From positions 62,001 through 126,000 of the forward strand of contig NZ_SLWW01000009.1 in assembly GCF_004342445.1 (NCBI RefSeq): a stretch of 64,000 nt of DNA. Direction: 5' to 3'. The notes beneath the pieces are model-generated. The model made no database searches, had not been told where the DNA came from, and saw only the letters and a program-made list of their open reading frames with translations. Source of the DNA: Rhodovulum euryhalinum (GTDB lineage: Bacteria > Pseudomonadota > Alphaproteobacteria > Rhodobacterales > Rhodobacteraceae). A program made the position numbers and the translations under genes. Below, piece after piece: positions 18,201 to 26,824 of this stretch (positions within the stretch are counted from its first letter, which is position 1; every line of letters starts with the position of its first letter).

Positions 18201-18737
18201 GATCAGCACCGCGTCCTCGGTGAAGAACCAGTCGCAATTGCGCGTGCCGCCCATGCCGCGCAGATCGTCGCCAAGGTCGATGGGGAAATGCAGGCCCGAC
18301 TGGCGCAGGGCGGTGGTCTTGCCGGTGCCCGGCGGGCCGATGATGACATACCACGGCATGTCGCGCAGGAACTTGCGACCGCCCAGCTTGGACCGCTTCA
18401 TCTGGGTCAGCACGCCCTGGAATTTCTCGCTGACCTCGGCAAGGTTCTCCTCGCCCGGCGCAGGCGGAGGGGCCTCTTTCGGCTGGGCCAGTTCGGTGAC
18501 GAAGACGCGGTTGGCGCGGGCCGCGCGCATCTGCCGGATCAGTTGCGAGACAAGCCAGGCAATGACGATCAGCCCGATCACGACGATCCGGGTCAATTGC
18601 CCGGCCAGCGGCGCGGCCTCGCCCACCCGGATCAGCGGGCCGAACAGCCAGATCAGCGCGCACAGCAGCGCCAGGCCCAGCAGGGTCCAGAACAGCCGCG
18701 AGATCAGGAAGCCGAGGATCGCCTTGAGCATGCCCAT
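15210..18737 (-). CDS. tssM: T6SS membrane complex protein TssM (IcmF)
   Basis: Large inner-membrane subunit of the TssJLM complex that spans the periplasm. The 1175 residues have two N-terminal membrane segments (about 8-33 and 45-68), a cytoplasmic GTPase-like domain with a complete Walker A (GPPGTGKT, 134-141), a third membrane segment near 445 and a long periplasmic part. The C-terminal domain carries GRYPF, FGPGG and RPWRW elements. It follows tssL by 3 bases. Alternative Met at residue 3 makes little difference. The intact Walker A contrasts with the hybrid at 9.8-12.3 kb, so this is the main TssM. Confidence 0.95.
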   Translation of the reverse strand: MGMLKAILGFLISRLFWTLLGLALLCALIWLFGPLIRVGEAAPLAGQLTRIVVIGLIVIAWLVSQLIRQMRAARANRVFVTELAQPKEAPPPAPGEENLAEVSEKFQGVLTQMKRSKLGGRKFLRDMPWYVIIGPPGTGKTTALRQSGLHFPIDLGDDLRGMGGTRNCDWFFTEDAVLIDTAGRYTEQASDPETDAAEWRGFLDLLKRHRGRRALNGVVVAISILELTGDEAGLRVHGREIRKRLAELYERLQMRLPVYLMITKADLVPGFEAFFADLSTRGREQVWGATLGTEARVDGVTVAREMTALAAELEERVVPRMAEDRPLAARGEVFRFPAQVEALTGPMKVLIDTVFGESRYEDSAWLRGFYFTSATQEGSPVDLLVGGLAARFGLPAARPEPRAHRETRSYFLHDLLARLIFPEAGLGTFDPRAEERRAWIFRGTLAGAGFITVLAATLFLFSYLRYSGGIADQERQLTLLQSRLANVAARQAPTDPLDLDLALDAVAEVADAETRVGRGVLTALGPTATAELDRAQRMAYEHALRNILEPRMVALLEATMWKKVRDPDYMLGALKVYQMMTGLAPYNADFAALWWREALPEEAPADPFPTAEALSYQLDAIARMSSEEDRIDPDPALVNAALDSVCTIPLATRAYRALLDAPEVAALPDWIPAEYAGPNGARVFTRLSERTLRVGLPGAFTFQGFHETVLPLVPEAAAQAALDRAVFAGGCPESAEASVGTLEADILKLYYEDYIAAWDGFLRDVRLSPITDLAVARANLKDLSSADSALKRLLRAVVAETHLDRTENGAGGVPAGAARVAQKTLGKVGRLAGKAVKAVSEVTGPAAPPPGTPVADHFAPIRGTIEEIEGQPPTLDPAVAALTALSNELQTVAASPDPEAALLARGGLPQLTGAIANEAAILPDPVDDWIAGIAGDAISVTRDAVLAQLNARWRADVLPFCRSAIAGRYPFDTASRIDVNIADFARLFGPGGLIDGFTNTHLAAYIDTTVRPWRWRADFGLTDDRLVPFEKARAIRDGLFPGGAGPVIAFTLEPKDLSSNASRVTLNVDGQVLAYFNAAARPMPMTWPGPDGTNLVSLSFTPVDGSPEIITSEIGAWAFLRLLRKNSMQPTELPELFRLSLSRGGFSARFDLRAGSVDNPFDLGLFGGFSCPDGF

Positions 18738-18740
18738 GCC

Positions 18741-20099
18741 TCAGACCTTCTTCTCGATGTAGATTTCCACCCGCCGGTTCCGGGCCCGGCCCTCGGTGGT
18801 GGTGTTGTCGCCGATGGGCTGGGTTGCGGCACGGCCTTCGGAGGCGACGATCCCGGCCGGCACCCCCAGCGCGATCAGCAGATCCGCGATGGTGCGTGCG
18901 CGGGCTTCGGACAGGCCCTGGTTCGAGGCGAAGGGATTCGCGCGCTGGACCGGCACGCTGTCGGTATGGCCCACGACGCGGACGCCGCCGATGACCTCGA
19001 GATTGTCGGCGATCACCTTTGCCACCGACGCGATGAGCGGTGCGTAGACATCGTTGATGTCGGCCTTGGCCGAGCGGAACAGCTCCGGGTTCGAGGATTG
19101 CACGGCCAGCACGGCCAGCGAGACGTCCTCGCGCCCCGTCAATGCCGCGACGGTGCCGGGCGGCGCGGCCTCGGCGAAAAGCGGCAAAAGCTCGATCACC
19201 ACGGGTTCGGCGATCAGCGGCGGGGGCTCGGGTGGCGCCTCGGTCTCGCGCACGGGGCGGAAGATGCCCGCGCGCTCGGCCGGTGGCAGGACGCTTGCCA
19301 GCGTGAACAACTGCTCGCCCCGCGTGGACAGCCGCATGGAAAGCCCGGCATAGATCACCGTGATCGCCGCCAGCGTCACCAGCGCGATCGACCACAGCGG
19401 CACGCGGAAGCGCGGCGCCTCGTCGGTGGCGGCCACCCCCTGCCAGTGCGGCGACAGGGCCCGGTCCTCGGCGTCGGGCCGGCGCAGCGCGCGCGCCATC
19501 GCGCCCCGCATCTGCGCCAGCGCCCCTTCGCCCGCGGTGCCGGTGACGCGGTGCTTGCCGCGAAACCCGAGGCCAAGGCAAAGATAGGCCAGTTCCAGCA
19601 TGTCGGGGTCGCGCTCGGAATAGCGCAGCAGATCCTCGGCCCGGTCGAAGAACTTGGTGCCTGCGTCGACATCGCCCGACAGCGAGACCACCAGCGGTTC
19701 GCGCGGCCAGTCGGAATGACCGCCCCAGGGGGTGTTCAGCGCGATGTCATCCAGCAGCGCCGCCACGAACCACGCCCCCTGGTCGGCGCGGGTCAGCGGC
19801 ACGCCGTCGCCCACCGCCGCGTCGCGGGCATAGATCAGGTTGTCCAGAAGGCGGGCGCGCAGGGTTTCCGGGTTCTCGGGCGCCAGCGCACGTTCCAGTT
19901 CCGGCGCAAGGCCCAGCAGCGCGGCAAAGGCATTCACCAGCGGGTTGCCGGAGGCGCGGGCCTGCCGCACGCGGGGGGCGGGCTCGCCCGGGGTGCCGGG
20001 GCGGGCGGCCTGCGTTGCGCCGTTGCGTTGCTGGCGCGCGGGGCGGATGCGGGTGCGGCCCGCGTCGTCGCCCAGTCCGAAGGGATCGTCCCGTGTCAT
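18741..20099 (-). CDS. tssL: T6SS membrane complex protein TssL (DotU) with C-terminal OmpA domain
   Basis: Inner-membrane partner of TssM. The 452 residues comprise a Pro/Arg-rich N-terminus, the DotU cytoplasmic domain (about 45-235; FVAALLDDIALNTPWGG core), a single membrane segment (about 250-272), a linker with Pro/Glu repeats and a C-terminal OmpA-like domain (VVGHTDSVPV, ARNRRVEIYI). The latter makes it an evolved TssL that can hold peptidoglycan directly. It lies 3 bases upstream of tssM and 4 bases downstream of tssK in the same operon. Confidence 0.95.
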   Translation of the reverse strand: MTRDDPFGLGDDAGRTRIRPARQQRNGATQAARPGTPGEPAPRVRQARASGNPLVNAFAALLGLAPELERALAPENPETLRARLLDNLIYARDAAVGDGVPLTRADQGAWFVAALLDDIALNTPWGGHSDWPREPLVVSLSGDVDAGTKFFDRAEDLLRYSERDPDMLELAYLCLGLGFRGKHRVTGTAGEGALAQMRGAMARALRRPDAEDRALSPHWQGVAATDEAPRFRVPLWSIALVTLAAITVIYAGLSMRLSTRGEQLFTLASVLPPAERAGIFRPVRETEAPPEPPPLIAEPVVIELLPLFAEAAPPGTVAALTGREDVSLAVLAVQSSNPELFRSAKADINDVYAPLIASVAKVIADNLEVIGGVRVVGHTDSVPVQRANPFASNQGLSEARARTIADLLIALGVPAGIVASEGRAATQPIGDNTTTEGRARNRRVEIYIEKKV

Positions 20100-20103
20100 C
20101 GCC

Positions 20104-21438
20104 TCACCTGCTGACCGCGTAGCAGTCGATTTCCGGTTCGCTTGCCAGGTCGCCCGACACCCCGATCACGAAGCCCGCGGCATCGGTCAGTTGCGCCCAG
20201 TGCTCGGAATTCCGGTCCAGTTCCAGGCACAGCCGGTCGCCGTCATAGGGGATTTCGCGCGGCTGGGAATGAAGCGGCTTCAGCGGAATGCCCGGCAGCC
20301 GCGATTTCCAGAGGGTGTCGAACTCGTCGGCCGCGCCCACCGTCGCCTGGTTGACGAAGATCTGCCTGAGCTTCTCGTCGGACATCTGCGAGCCGACGCG
20401 CACCACGATCCGGGAATTGGTCACAAGATCCGGGCTGCCCAGCCGCACCGTCCAGACATTCTTGGAATGTTTGCGCACCTCGAGCGGGCGCGAGCGGGTT
20501 TCGACATGCCGAAGCGACAGCATCAGCGACCGCAATGTATCCGCCAGCGCCTCGAACGCGGGCTGGGGGTCCATGTGGTCATAGGGCGGCAGGGCACTCA
20601 GCGAGCGCGAGTTCGAGCCGAAGGTCGCCATCCGCCCCGCCAGACCGGCGAGTTCCAGGTAGACTTCGGATGGGTGGAACAGATCCTGCGCCAGCATGTG
20701 CGCGATCCGGGGGCGCGCGGTGTTGGCCAGTTCCAGGATCAGCAGGTTCTCGACCGAGGCGCCGCTGCCGGCCATCAGCACCTTGCCATGGGCCTCGGAA
20801 ATGCGTTCCAGCCCTGTCGCGACCTCCTGGGCAAAGCGCGCATACCAGGGCGCGGCGGCGGTCACCAGCGACGGCGGCAGGTGGCCGTCCACCACCGCCA
20901 CCGCGCCATCGGCCTTCAGCCCGTCGATCCGGCAGACGGGCAGGGTGGTGAACCCCGCCTCTTCCTGCCCGGGCAGCAGAAGGCGGGGTTGCAGATGGGC
21001 GACCTCGATCTCCTCGGGCTCGGCCCCTTTGAGGACGGTGTCGCGGATCTGCACGAGCGCGCCGCGATAGCGCGCGCCCGCGGGGTCGGCATGGTGGGGC
21101 TCGATTGTGGCCGTGCCGCTGGTTTCCAGCGGCACGGCGATGCGCACCAGCCCGGCCGGCGTGTCGGCGGCCACCGGAACCGGTTCGGGCGCGGGCATCG
21201 TGCCGGGCAGGGAAAACGGCGTGCCGTCGGGCAGGATCCCGTCGGCCGCCTCGATCGCGACGCGGCCCGCGTCCAGCGCCGCCTGGTCGAGCACCAACCG
21301 CCGGAACCCCCAGTTCTGGTGCGGCGCGGCGCCCATCGCGCCGCGCACCAGCGCCTCGACCCAGCGGTCCTGCTGCTGGAAATGCTGGGTCCGAAGGAAC
21401 AGCCCCTCCGACCAGACGACCCTGTTTCTCTCGCCCAT
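20104..21438 (-). CDS. tssK: T6SS baseplate protein TssK
   Basis: Trimeric baseplate subunit that docks the baseplate onto the TssJLM membrane complex. The 444 residues match the family length (about 440-450) and begin with the characteristic VVWSEGLFLRTQHFQQQDRW block. It sits between tssJ and tssL, the usual order. No membrane segment or signal peptide, consistent with a cytoplasmic protein. Confidence 0.95.
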   Translation of the reverse strand: MGERNRVVWSEGLFLRTQHFQQQDRWVEALVRGAMGAAPHQNWGFRRLVLDQAALDAGRVAIEAADGILPDGTPFSLPGTMPAPEPVPVAADTPAGLVRIAVPLETSGTATIEPHHADPAGARYRGALVQIRDTVLKGAEPEEIEVAHLQPRLLLPGQEEAGFTTLPVCRIDGLKADGAVAVVDGHLPPSLVTAAAPWYARFAQEVATGLERISEAHGKVLMAGSGASVENLLILELANTARPRIAHMLAQDLFHPSEVYLELAGLAGRMATFGSNSRSLSALPPYDHMDPQPAFEALADTLRSLMLSLRHVETRSRPLEVRKHSKNVWTVRLGSPDLVTNSRIVVRVGSQMSDEKLRQIFVNQATVGAADEFDTLWKSRLPGIPLKPLHSQPREIPYDGDRLCLELDRNSEHWAQLTDAAGFVIGVSGDLASEPEIDCYAVSR

Positions 21439-21453
21439 GCCCCGTTCCGTTCC

Positions 21454-21909
21454 TCAGGCCGATGTCAGGCTGATGCCGCCCGGCCCCACCTTGACGATGA
21501 TCCCGGCATTGCCCTTGGCGGGCGCCCCGGTCTTGGCGCGGAACACCTTGCCGCCCGGGTCGCGATAGCCCGCCACGACGCCGATCACCGCCGTCCCGGT
21601 TTCCAGCCCGATCACCTTGGACGCCGATGCGCCCGGGGTCAGCACGATCTGGTCGGCCTTGACCAGATCGCCGCCCAGCGCGCCTTGCGGGTTCTGCAAC
21701 GCGTAGAAATCCGCGCCGTCAAAGGCCGCCGACCCCCGCAGTTGCAGGATCGTCAGCGTCAGCGGCCGGTCGGCCCCGTCCGGCCCCGGGTTCATCCCCG
21801 CCGCGCCCTGGGCGCTGACCGTCAGCGCCCCCGGTCCCGGGTTGCAGCCCGCCAGCAGCAGCACCGCGCCGGTGCCCGCCAGCATGACACGTCTGTCGAT
21901 CTGGGTCAT
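21454..21909 (-). CDS. tssJ: T6SS outer-membrane lipoprotein TssJ
   Basis: Anchors the TssLM complex to the outer membrane. From ATG 21909 the product is 151 residues with a lipoprotein signal peptide; the lipobox LLAGC places the acylated Cys at about residue 22. The frame is open further upstream to 22110, but that part overlaps tagH, is Arg-rich and lacks a signal. The chosen start has a GGGGAGATGAG leader. TssJ elements visible are ALQNPQGALGGDLVKADQ, the loop region that contacts TssM in known structures. It lies 4 bases after tagH and 15 before tssK. Confidence 0.9.
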   Translation of the reverse strand: MTQIDRRVMLAGTGAVLLLAGCNPGPGALTVSAQGAAGMNPGPDGADRPLTLTILQLRGSAAFDGADFYALQNPQGALGGDLVKADQIVLTPGASASKVIGLETGTAVIGVVAGYRDPGGKVFRAKTGAPAKGNAGIIVKVGPGGISLTSA

Positions 21910-21913
21910 GGTC

Positions 21914-23215
21914 TCATCTCCCCTTTCCTTGCTCGTAGGCTTCGCGGAAATCCGCGCCGACCTCGCCGAGAAAGCGGTCCTCGGCGGCCTTCGCGATCTC
22001 GGCATAATGGTCCTGGTAAAGCTGCCAGAGCTTGGCCCCGCGCCCGCCCGCAAGCAAGGTCTGCAAGAGCCCCTCGTCCTCCAGTTCCTTCTCGATCCGG
22101 GCCGGGTCAAAGCGGTCGATCATCTGGCGCAGCGCGGCCTGCACCGCGATCCAGGTGCGCATCTGGTGATCGGCAAGGTCGCGGTAGGATGCGGCGATGG
22201 CGGCGTCGGGCCGCAGGTAGCCCTGGCCGCGCCCGGTCACCAGCGCCTCGACGCCCTCGCGCGGAGTGGCGAGGAATTTCAACGGGTTGACGTCGGCCGC
22301 GCCGATCACCGTCTGGGCCACACGCACGTTCTGCTTTTCCTGGGACCGCGCGCGCAGAAGCTGCATCAGCCCCTCGGTCAGCGCGCGAAACCGGGCGCCC
22401 AGCGCCTCCATCTCGGCCTCCGGATCCGTGCAGCCGGGGGGCGGCGCGATCCCGAGTCCGCGGAAGAAGGCCGCGCGCAGCGCGTCGTCGGAAACCGGGG
22501 GCGGCGCGGCGGGCGCTGCCGAATGGTCGGGTTGCGTGTCCCGCGCGCCGATGCCCCAGTCCAAGCCTTCGGTGGCGTGCGGTTCCGTGCGGTGGGCGGG
22601 TTCTGGCCGGGCGGGTTCGGGCCGTGTGTCGAAATAGCCGCCGGCCGGGGCGGGGGGCTCTGCCGTGGGCGCGCTCCGGCGCGGTGCGGCAGGGTCCAGC
22701 GTGAACGGGTCGTCGAACCGGAAGCCCGGCCCCTTTTCCTCGGGCGCGGGCTCGGTGAAATCGCCCGATCGCATCGCGCCGCGGAACCGGGGGGGCAGGT
22801 CGGCGGGCCGTTCGGGCGGGGGCTCGTAGGGCGGTGCCTCGCCGAAGTCGAATTCGAACGCGCCCTTTGCGCGGGGCGGGCCGGGCTCGGGCCGGGACTG
22901 CGCGCCCAGGTCCACCCGCACCACGTAATCCCCCAGCCTCAGTCGCATCCCGTCCTCCAGCGTGACGCTGTTGCCCGCCCCCAGGGGACGGTCGGCGCCA
23001 TCGACGAACAGCCCGCCCGACGAGGTGTCGGTCGCGGTGAAGCGGCCGCCCTCGCCATGGATCATGCAGTGCTGGCGCGAAACGAAACGGTCGGGATCGT
23101 CGATCTGCCAGTCGGCGGTGGCATCGCGGCCGATGCTGAGTTCGCCCGCCTCCAGGCGGCGGCGCGTCTCGGCCTGCGGGGTGGGGGCGTGTTCGAGGAC
23201 GAGGGTCAGGGTCAT
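21914..23215 (-). CDS. tagH: T6SS FHA-domain protein TagH/Fha1
   Basis: Phosphothreonine-binding switch protein: the PpkA-type kinase phosphorylates it, triggering assembly, and the PP2C phosphatase reverses this. The 433 residues have an N-terminal FHA domain (about 24-95: SIGRDATADW, SRQHC, TSSGGLFVDG), a long Pro/Glu/Ala-rich disordered linker (about 105-240) and the T6SS-specific C-terminal helical domain (about 240-433). It shares a 4-base overlap with the upstream tssG. All partners of the switch are in this window. Confidence 0.92.
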   Translation of the reverse strand: MTLTLVLEHAPTPQAETRRRLEAGELSIGRDATADWQIDDPDRFVSRQHCMIHGEGGRFTATDTSSGGLFVDGADRPLGAGNSVTLEDGMRLRLGDYVVRVDLGAQSRPEPGPPRAKGAFEFDFGEAPPYEPPPERPADLPPRFRGAMRSGDFTEPAPEEKGPGFRFDDPFTLDPAAPRRSAPTAEPPAPAGGYFDTRPEPARPEPAHRTEPHATEGLDWGIGARDTQPDHSAAPAAPPPVSDDALRAAFFRGLGIAPPPGCTDPEAEMEALGARFRALTEGLMQLLRARSQEKQNVRVAQTVIGAADVNPLKFLATPREGVEALVTGRGQGYLRPDAAIAASYRDLADHQMRTWIAVQAALRQMIDRFDPARIEKELEDEGLLQTLLAGGRGAKLWQLYQDHYAEIAKAAEDRFLGEVGADFREAYEQGKGR

Positions 23216-24258
23216 GCGGCCTCCCTCCTGCGCGGGGCGGTGATCCGGGGCAGGCGCAGATCGTCCGCGTCACCCCGCGCCCGGGGGCCCAGCCACGCGG
23301 TCCGGCCCAGCCGGGCGGCGCCCAGTTGCGCCGCTGGCACCTCGTCGGCGGCCAGCACCAGCCGCAGATCCGCGTCGATCCCGTGGCCCAGCGCGAAGAG
23401 CGTCGCGCGCCGCAGCGCGTCCTGCGCCGCACCGTCGGCCATGATCGCCTCATAGCGGGCGCGGTCCACGGGGCCGACCACGATCTCGACGCGGGCATGG
23501 CGCGAAAAGCTGCGCGCGCCGACCACGGCTCCGGTGCCAAGCCCCGCATGGGCAAGGCCAAGCCGGGTCTGAAGCCGCGCGGGAATGTCCGTCCAGACCC
23601 CCACGAATTCGCGCAGCCCGACCGGCGCCCCGATCACGTCCGACAGGAACCGCGTCAGCCGCTCGACCCCGCGCACCTGGCCCGCGAGCGATGTGCCGTG
23701 CCGCAGCGCCATCCGGTCGCCGGTCGGCCCGTCCGCCGTCACGCCCGGCAGGCCGAGCCCCGCGAGACAGCGCATCAGCGCCCCGGTCCGCCCGCCGGTG
23801 CCATGGGCGATCTGCACCTCGGGGCGGGTCTCGGCCCAGGCGCGCCAGTAAAGCGCGATCATCCGGTGTTGCAGGACGTTGCAGAAATCGAGGAACGCGG
23901 TGTCCGAGCTTGCCCCCGCATGGTCGCCCGCGAACCAGCGGTTCGACAGCCGCGCCATCACCCAGCGCGTCAGGTGCAAGGGCATCGGCCCTTCGGGGCC
24001 CAGCAGGCCCAGCACGTTCACGTCGACCCGGGGCGGCCCGTCCCCGGTCATCCGCTCGACATCGCGCGTGGCGAAACCCAGGCGCAGGTTCTGGCCCAGC
24101 CGCACCGGCTCGTGCTCGGGTCCGCCCGCCTGGCCGAACCGTTGCGCGTCGGTTTCCAGAAGACGCAACAGCTGAAAGAACCCGGTCTCGGCCGGGTCCA
24201 GTCCCGCGGGCAGCCCCCCGGTCAGATCGGGGCGCGGTGGCCGGGCGTCATCGGCCAT
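23212..24258 (-). CDS. tssG: T6SS baseplate protein TssG (ImpH)
   Basis: Baseplate wedge subunit that binds TssF and TssK. The 348 residues match the family (about 330-350). They begin with FFQLLRLLETDAQRFG and carry the VNVLGLLGPEGPMPLHLT block that marks TssG. The start lies 37 bases inside the 3' end of tssF, so the two are translationally coupled; the end overlaps tagH by 4 bases. Confidence 0.95.
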   Translation of the reverse strand: MADDARPPRPDLTGGLPAGLDPAETGFFQLLRLLETDAQRFGQAGGPEHEPVRLGQNLRLGFATRDVERMTGDGPPRVDVNVLGLLGPEGPMPLHLTRWVMARLSNRWFAGDHAGASSDTAFLDFCNVLQHRMIALYWRAWAETRPEVQIAHGTGGRTGALMRCLAGLGLPGVTADGPTGDRMALRHGTSLAGQVRGVERLTRFLSDVIGAPVGLREFVGVWTDIPARLQTRLGLAHAGLGTGAVVGARSFSRHARVEIVVGPVDRARYEAIMADGAAQDALRRATLFALGHGIDADLRLVLAADEVPAAQLGAARLGRTAWLGPRARGDADDLRLPRITAPRRREAA

Positions 24259-26096
24259 GTCACCTCCTCCTGGCGTTGGCTCAGCCGCGTGCGGGTGCGC
24301 ACGAAGGAATTGACCGCAGCATAGCGGCCGAACAGTCGGTTCAGAAGCGCGCCGAGCAGCAGCGAGGACGCGCCCGACAGCAGGGTTTCGTCCACCTCCA
24401 GCACGATCTCGGTGCCATGGCCGAAGCAGGTGGGCCCGGGCAGTTCCAGCCGTTCCATCACCGGGGCGGACGTCACCCGCCGGATCGAGCGGGCATGGCG
24501 GGCCAGCGCGGGATCGCCCCGGTCGGCATAGAGGTCGAGCATGGCGCGCAGCGGTTCCGCATCGGCGCCCTGTTCGGCCAGCGACAGGTGGTCAAGTGAC
24601 AGTTGCGCGATCCAGCGCCAGGTCAGCGCGTCCAGATCGCGGGTGCCGCCGGTGCCCTGGGGCAGGCTGGCCGCCAGCGAGGGGCGCGGGCGGCGGATCG
24701 CCCCCAGCAGCGTGACCCCTGCCACCGGATCGCCGGTTTCCAGCGTCAGCGTGGGGCTGTCATCAAGGATCGGCAGGTCGCGATTGGTGACAAGCGCGCG
24801 GATGTCGAGGCGGCGCGCCAGTGTTGCAGGATCCGTCCCCGGCGGGTGCGAAAGCGAAAGGAACAGGTCGTCGCCGGGATAGCTGGTGCGGGTCTGCCCG
24901 CGGCGGATCTCGTCCTCGCCGGGGCGGCGGCGGCGGCGTTCGGTGGCATAGACCTGGCCCGTGGCGCCGCGGTTCTGCTCGACCGCGTAAAGCGGCATGA
25001 TCCGCGCGCCCGGCCCCTCGCGGTCGGCATCCTCGACGCGCAGGATGCGGTAGATCTCGAAATCCCGCGGCCGGGTGCGGTCGGCATGGACGACATGGGC
25101 CGCGCGCCGCGGGTCGATCTCGACGATGTTGCATTCCTTCTCGAACAGGTTGACCAGCGGGGCGGCGAACAGCCGGAAATCCTCGGGGCCGATCCCCGAA
25201 AGCTCGGGCCGCGCGGCATCCAGCAGGATCACGATCTCGACCGCGCCGCCGGTTTCGCGTAGCGCCGGGCTCAGCCCGTCGAGCCGGGCGAAATGGAACC
25301 GCTCGGGCATCAGGAAATACTCGCGGACCAGCCGGTACCCCTCGAAGGCGGGGCGGACGCGCGGCAAGATCGCCTCGGCATCGGGAATACCGACCATCCC
25401 CGGCGCGACGATCTCTCGGAAGGCGCCGCCTGCGGGGCGGGCCAGCACCCTGCGGCCCCAGCCGAAGATCGCGTCGAACAGCACCCCGCCATTGCCACGC
25501 CCGCCAAGGAAGAGGTCGAGCCGGTCGAGGGCAAGCGCGGCCAGCGGGGTCGGCCCCGAAGGCTCCAGCACCAGCCGCACTCCTGCCTCGGCGCCCCGGG
25601 CCGCCGTGCCCGACAGCCCCGCCGCCCTCAGCGCGCCCACGTCCTGCAGATAGCCCGCCGCCGCGATCCGCACGGGCCACAGCATCACGTCCTGCGCGGT
25701 GGCATAGGTCGCCCGCGTCGACAGCCCCTCGCGCAGCCCGGCCACCAGCCGCGTGCCGCGCCTGACCAGGTGGCCGCCCGCCATGCCGTCGACCTGGGGG
25801 CCGGGGCGCAGCACCGCCATGCCCATCGCGGGCGCTGGCGCGGCGAGGTCGGGATACAGCGCGTCCAGCAGGTTACGCACATGGCGGCTGGCCTCGGCAT
25901 CGACCTTCAGCCGGGTCCGCGCGGCGAGGAAGGCCACGCCTTCGAGCAGCCGTTCGACATAAGGATCGGGGCAGGGGACGGAATCGAGCGCGAGGTTGCG
26001 CGCGACGGTGGGATGGAGCGCCGCAAACTCGGCCGCCAGCCCGCGGATATGGGTCAGTTCCTCTTCGTAATAGGTGAGAAACGCCCGGTCCATCAC
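24222..26096 (-). CDS. tssF: T6SS baseplate protein TssF (ImpG)
   Basis: Largest baseplate wedge component; two copies associate with one TssG. The 624 residues match the usual length and begin with the family signature (FLTYYEEELTHIRGLAAEFA, then a PYVERLLEGVAFLAAR block). It overlaps tssE by 4 bases upstream and tssG by 37 bases downstream, typical of this co-translated unit. Confidence 0.95.
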   Translation of the reverse strand: MMDRAFLTYYEEELTHIRGLAAEFAALHPTVARNLALDSVPCPDPYVERLLEGVAFLAARTRLKVDAEASRHVRNLLDALYPDLAAPAPAMGMAVLRPGPQVDGMAGGHLVRRGTRLVAGLREGLSTRATYATAQDVMLWPVRIAAAGYLQDVGALRAAGLSGTAARGAEAGVRLVLEPSGPTPLAALALDRLDLFLGGRGNGGVLFDAIFGWGRRVLARPAGGAFREIVAPGMVGIPDAEAILPRVRPAFEGYRLVREYFLMPERFHFARLDGLSPALRETGGAVEIVILLDAARPELSGIGPEDFRLFAAPLVNLFEKECNIVEIDPRRAAHVVHADRTRPRDFEIYRILRVEDADREGPGARIMPLYAVEQNRGATGQVYATERRRRRPGEDEIRRGQTRTSYPGDDLFLSLSHPPGTDPATLARRLDIRALVTNRDLPILDDSPTLTLETGDPVAGVTLLGAIRRPRPSLAASLPQGTGGTRDLDALTWRWIAQLSLDHLSLAEQGADAEPLRAMLDLYADRGDPALARHARSIRRVTSAPVMERLELPGPTCFGHGTEIVLEVDETLLSGASSLLLGALLNRLFGRYAAVNSFVRTRTRLSQRQEEVTWPMTPGHRAPI

Positions 26097-26806
26097 AGCA
26101 CCTCGACCGTCGTGAGGGCCTGCCCGTTGTCGAGGTCGATCGTCGTGGACAGCCGCAGCCGTTCCGGCACGGGCGCGACCATCAGCACCCCGTCGATATC
26201 GACACGCAGCCCTGTCTTCTGCCCGGTGCGCACCTGCACCCTGACGCTGTCGCGCCTGAGCCTCGGTTCGAACACCTGCAACAGCGTCCGCAACTCGCGC
26301 GCCAGCGCCTCGTTGTCGAAATCGCTGCCGGTATGCCCGGCAAAGGCGGGAACGCCGAAATTGACGACCGAGGCGCGGATCTCGGGGAAATCCGCCAGCA
26401 GGTCGCCGGGGCTGTCCTGGTGTGCCTGCTCGCGCTCGGTCAGCAGGAAGCGGGCCTCCAGCCGCTCGATGTTGAACAGCGCCTCGATATCGCGGCGCAC
26501 CGCCTCGCGCAGGACATCCGCGGTCACCACGATGCCCCGTTCCTCCAGCCGCCGGCGCCGGGCAAGGCCGTCGGCCAGTTGCATCAGTTGCTTGCGGCTG
26601 GGCGCGTCCAGCCCGGGTTCACGCTCGATCGCGCGCGCCCCGCCAGAGGCCAGCGCCTGCACCCGGTCCGCCCCAAGTGCCTGGGCCAGACCGGCGGCCA
26701 GCGCGTCGGTCTCGGCGACAAGCCCCGGCAGGTCGTCGCGCAGCCGGTCCCAGAGGGAGGGCTGCACGAGCTCGCTTCTGGCGCTGGGGCCCGGGTCAGC
26801 CATCAT
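26093..26806 (-). CDS. tssE: T6SS baseplate protein TssE (gp25-like), longer than usual
   Basis: gp25-like baseplate protein that nucleates sheath polymerisation. The gp25 core is at the C-terminal side (VRRDIEALFN at about 103-112, FPEIRASVVNFGVP at about 140-153). At 237 residues it is some 60-100 longer than typical TssE. The extra length is a helical Ala/Arg-rich insert (about 28-90) between the N-terminal QPSLWDRL block and the core. The insert contains ARRRRLEERG, which could form a helical hairpin. Position between hcp and tssF is standard. Confidence 0.9.
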   Translation of the reverse strand: MMADPGPSARSELVQPSLWDRLRDDLPGLVAETDALAAGLAQALGADRVQALASGGARAIEREPGLDAPSRKQLMQLADGLARRRRLEERGIVVTADVLREAVRRDIEALFNIERLEARFLLTEREQAHQDSPGDLLADFPEIRASVVNFGVPAFAGHTGSDFDNEALARELRTLLQVFEPRLRRDSVRVQVRTGQKTGLRVDIDGVLMVAPVPERLRLSTTIDLDNGQALTTVEVL

Positions 26807-26824
26807 CGGTGCCCTTCAGCCGCG

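Noticed and set aside
14823-20114. A 1763-codon open frame on the plus strand
   Set aside because: It runs antisense to tssM and tssL, is rich in Arg, Gly and Gln with no domain, and arises from GC-rich third positions of the real genes.
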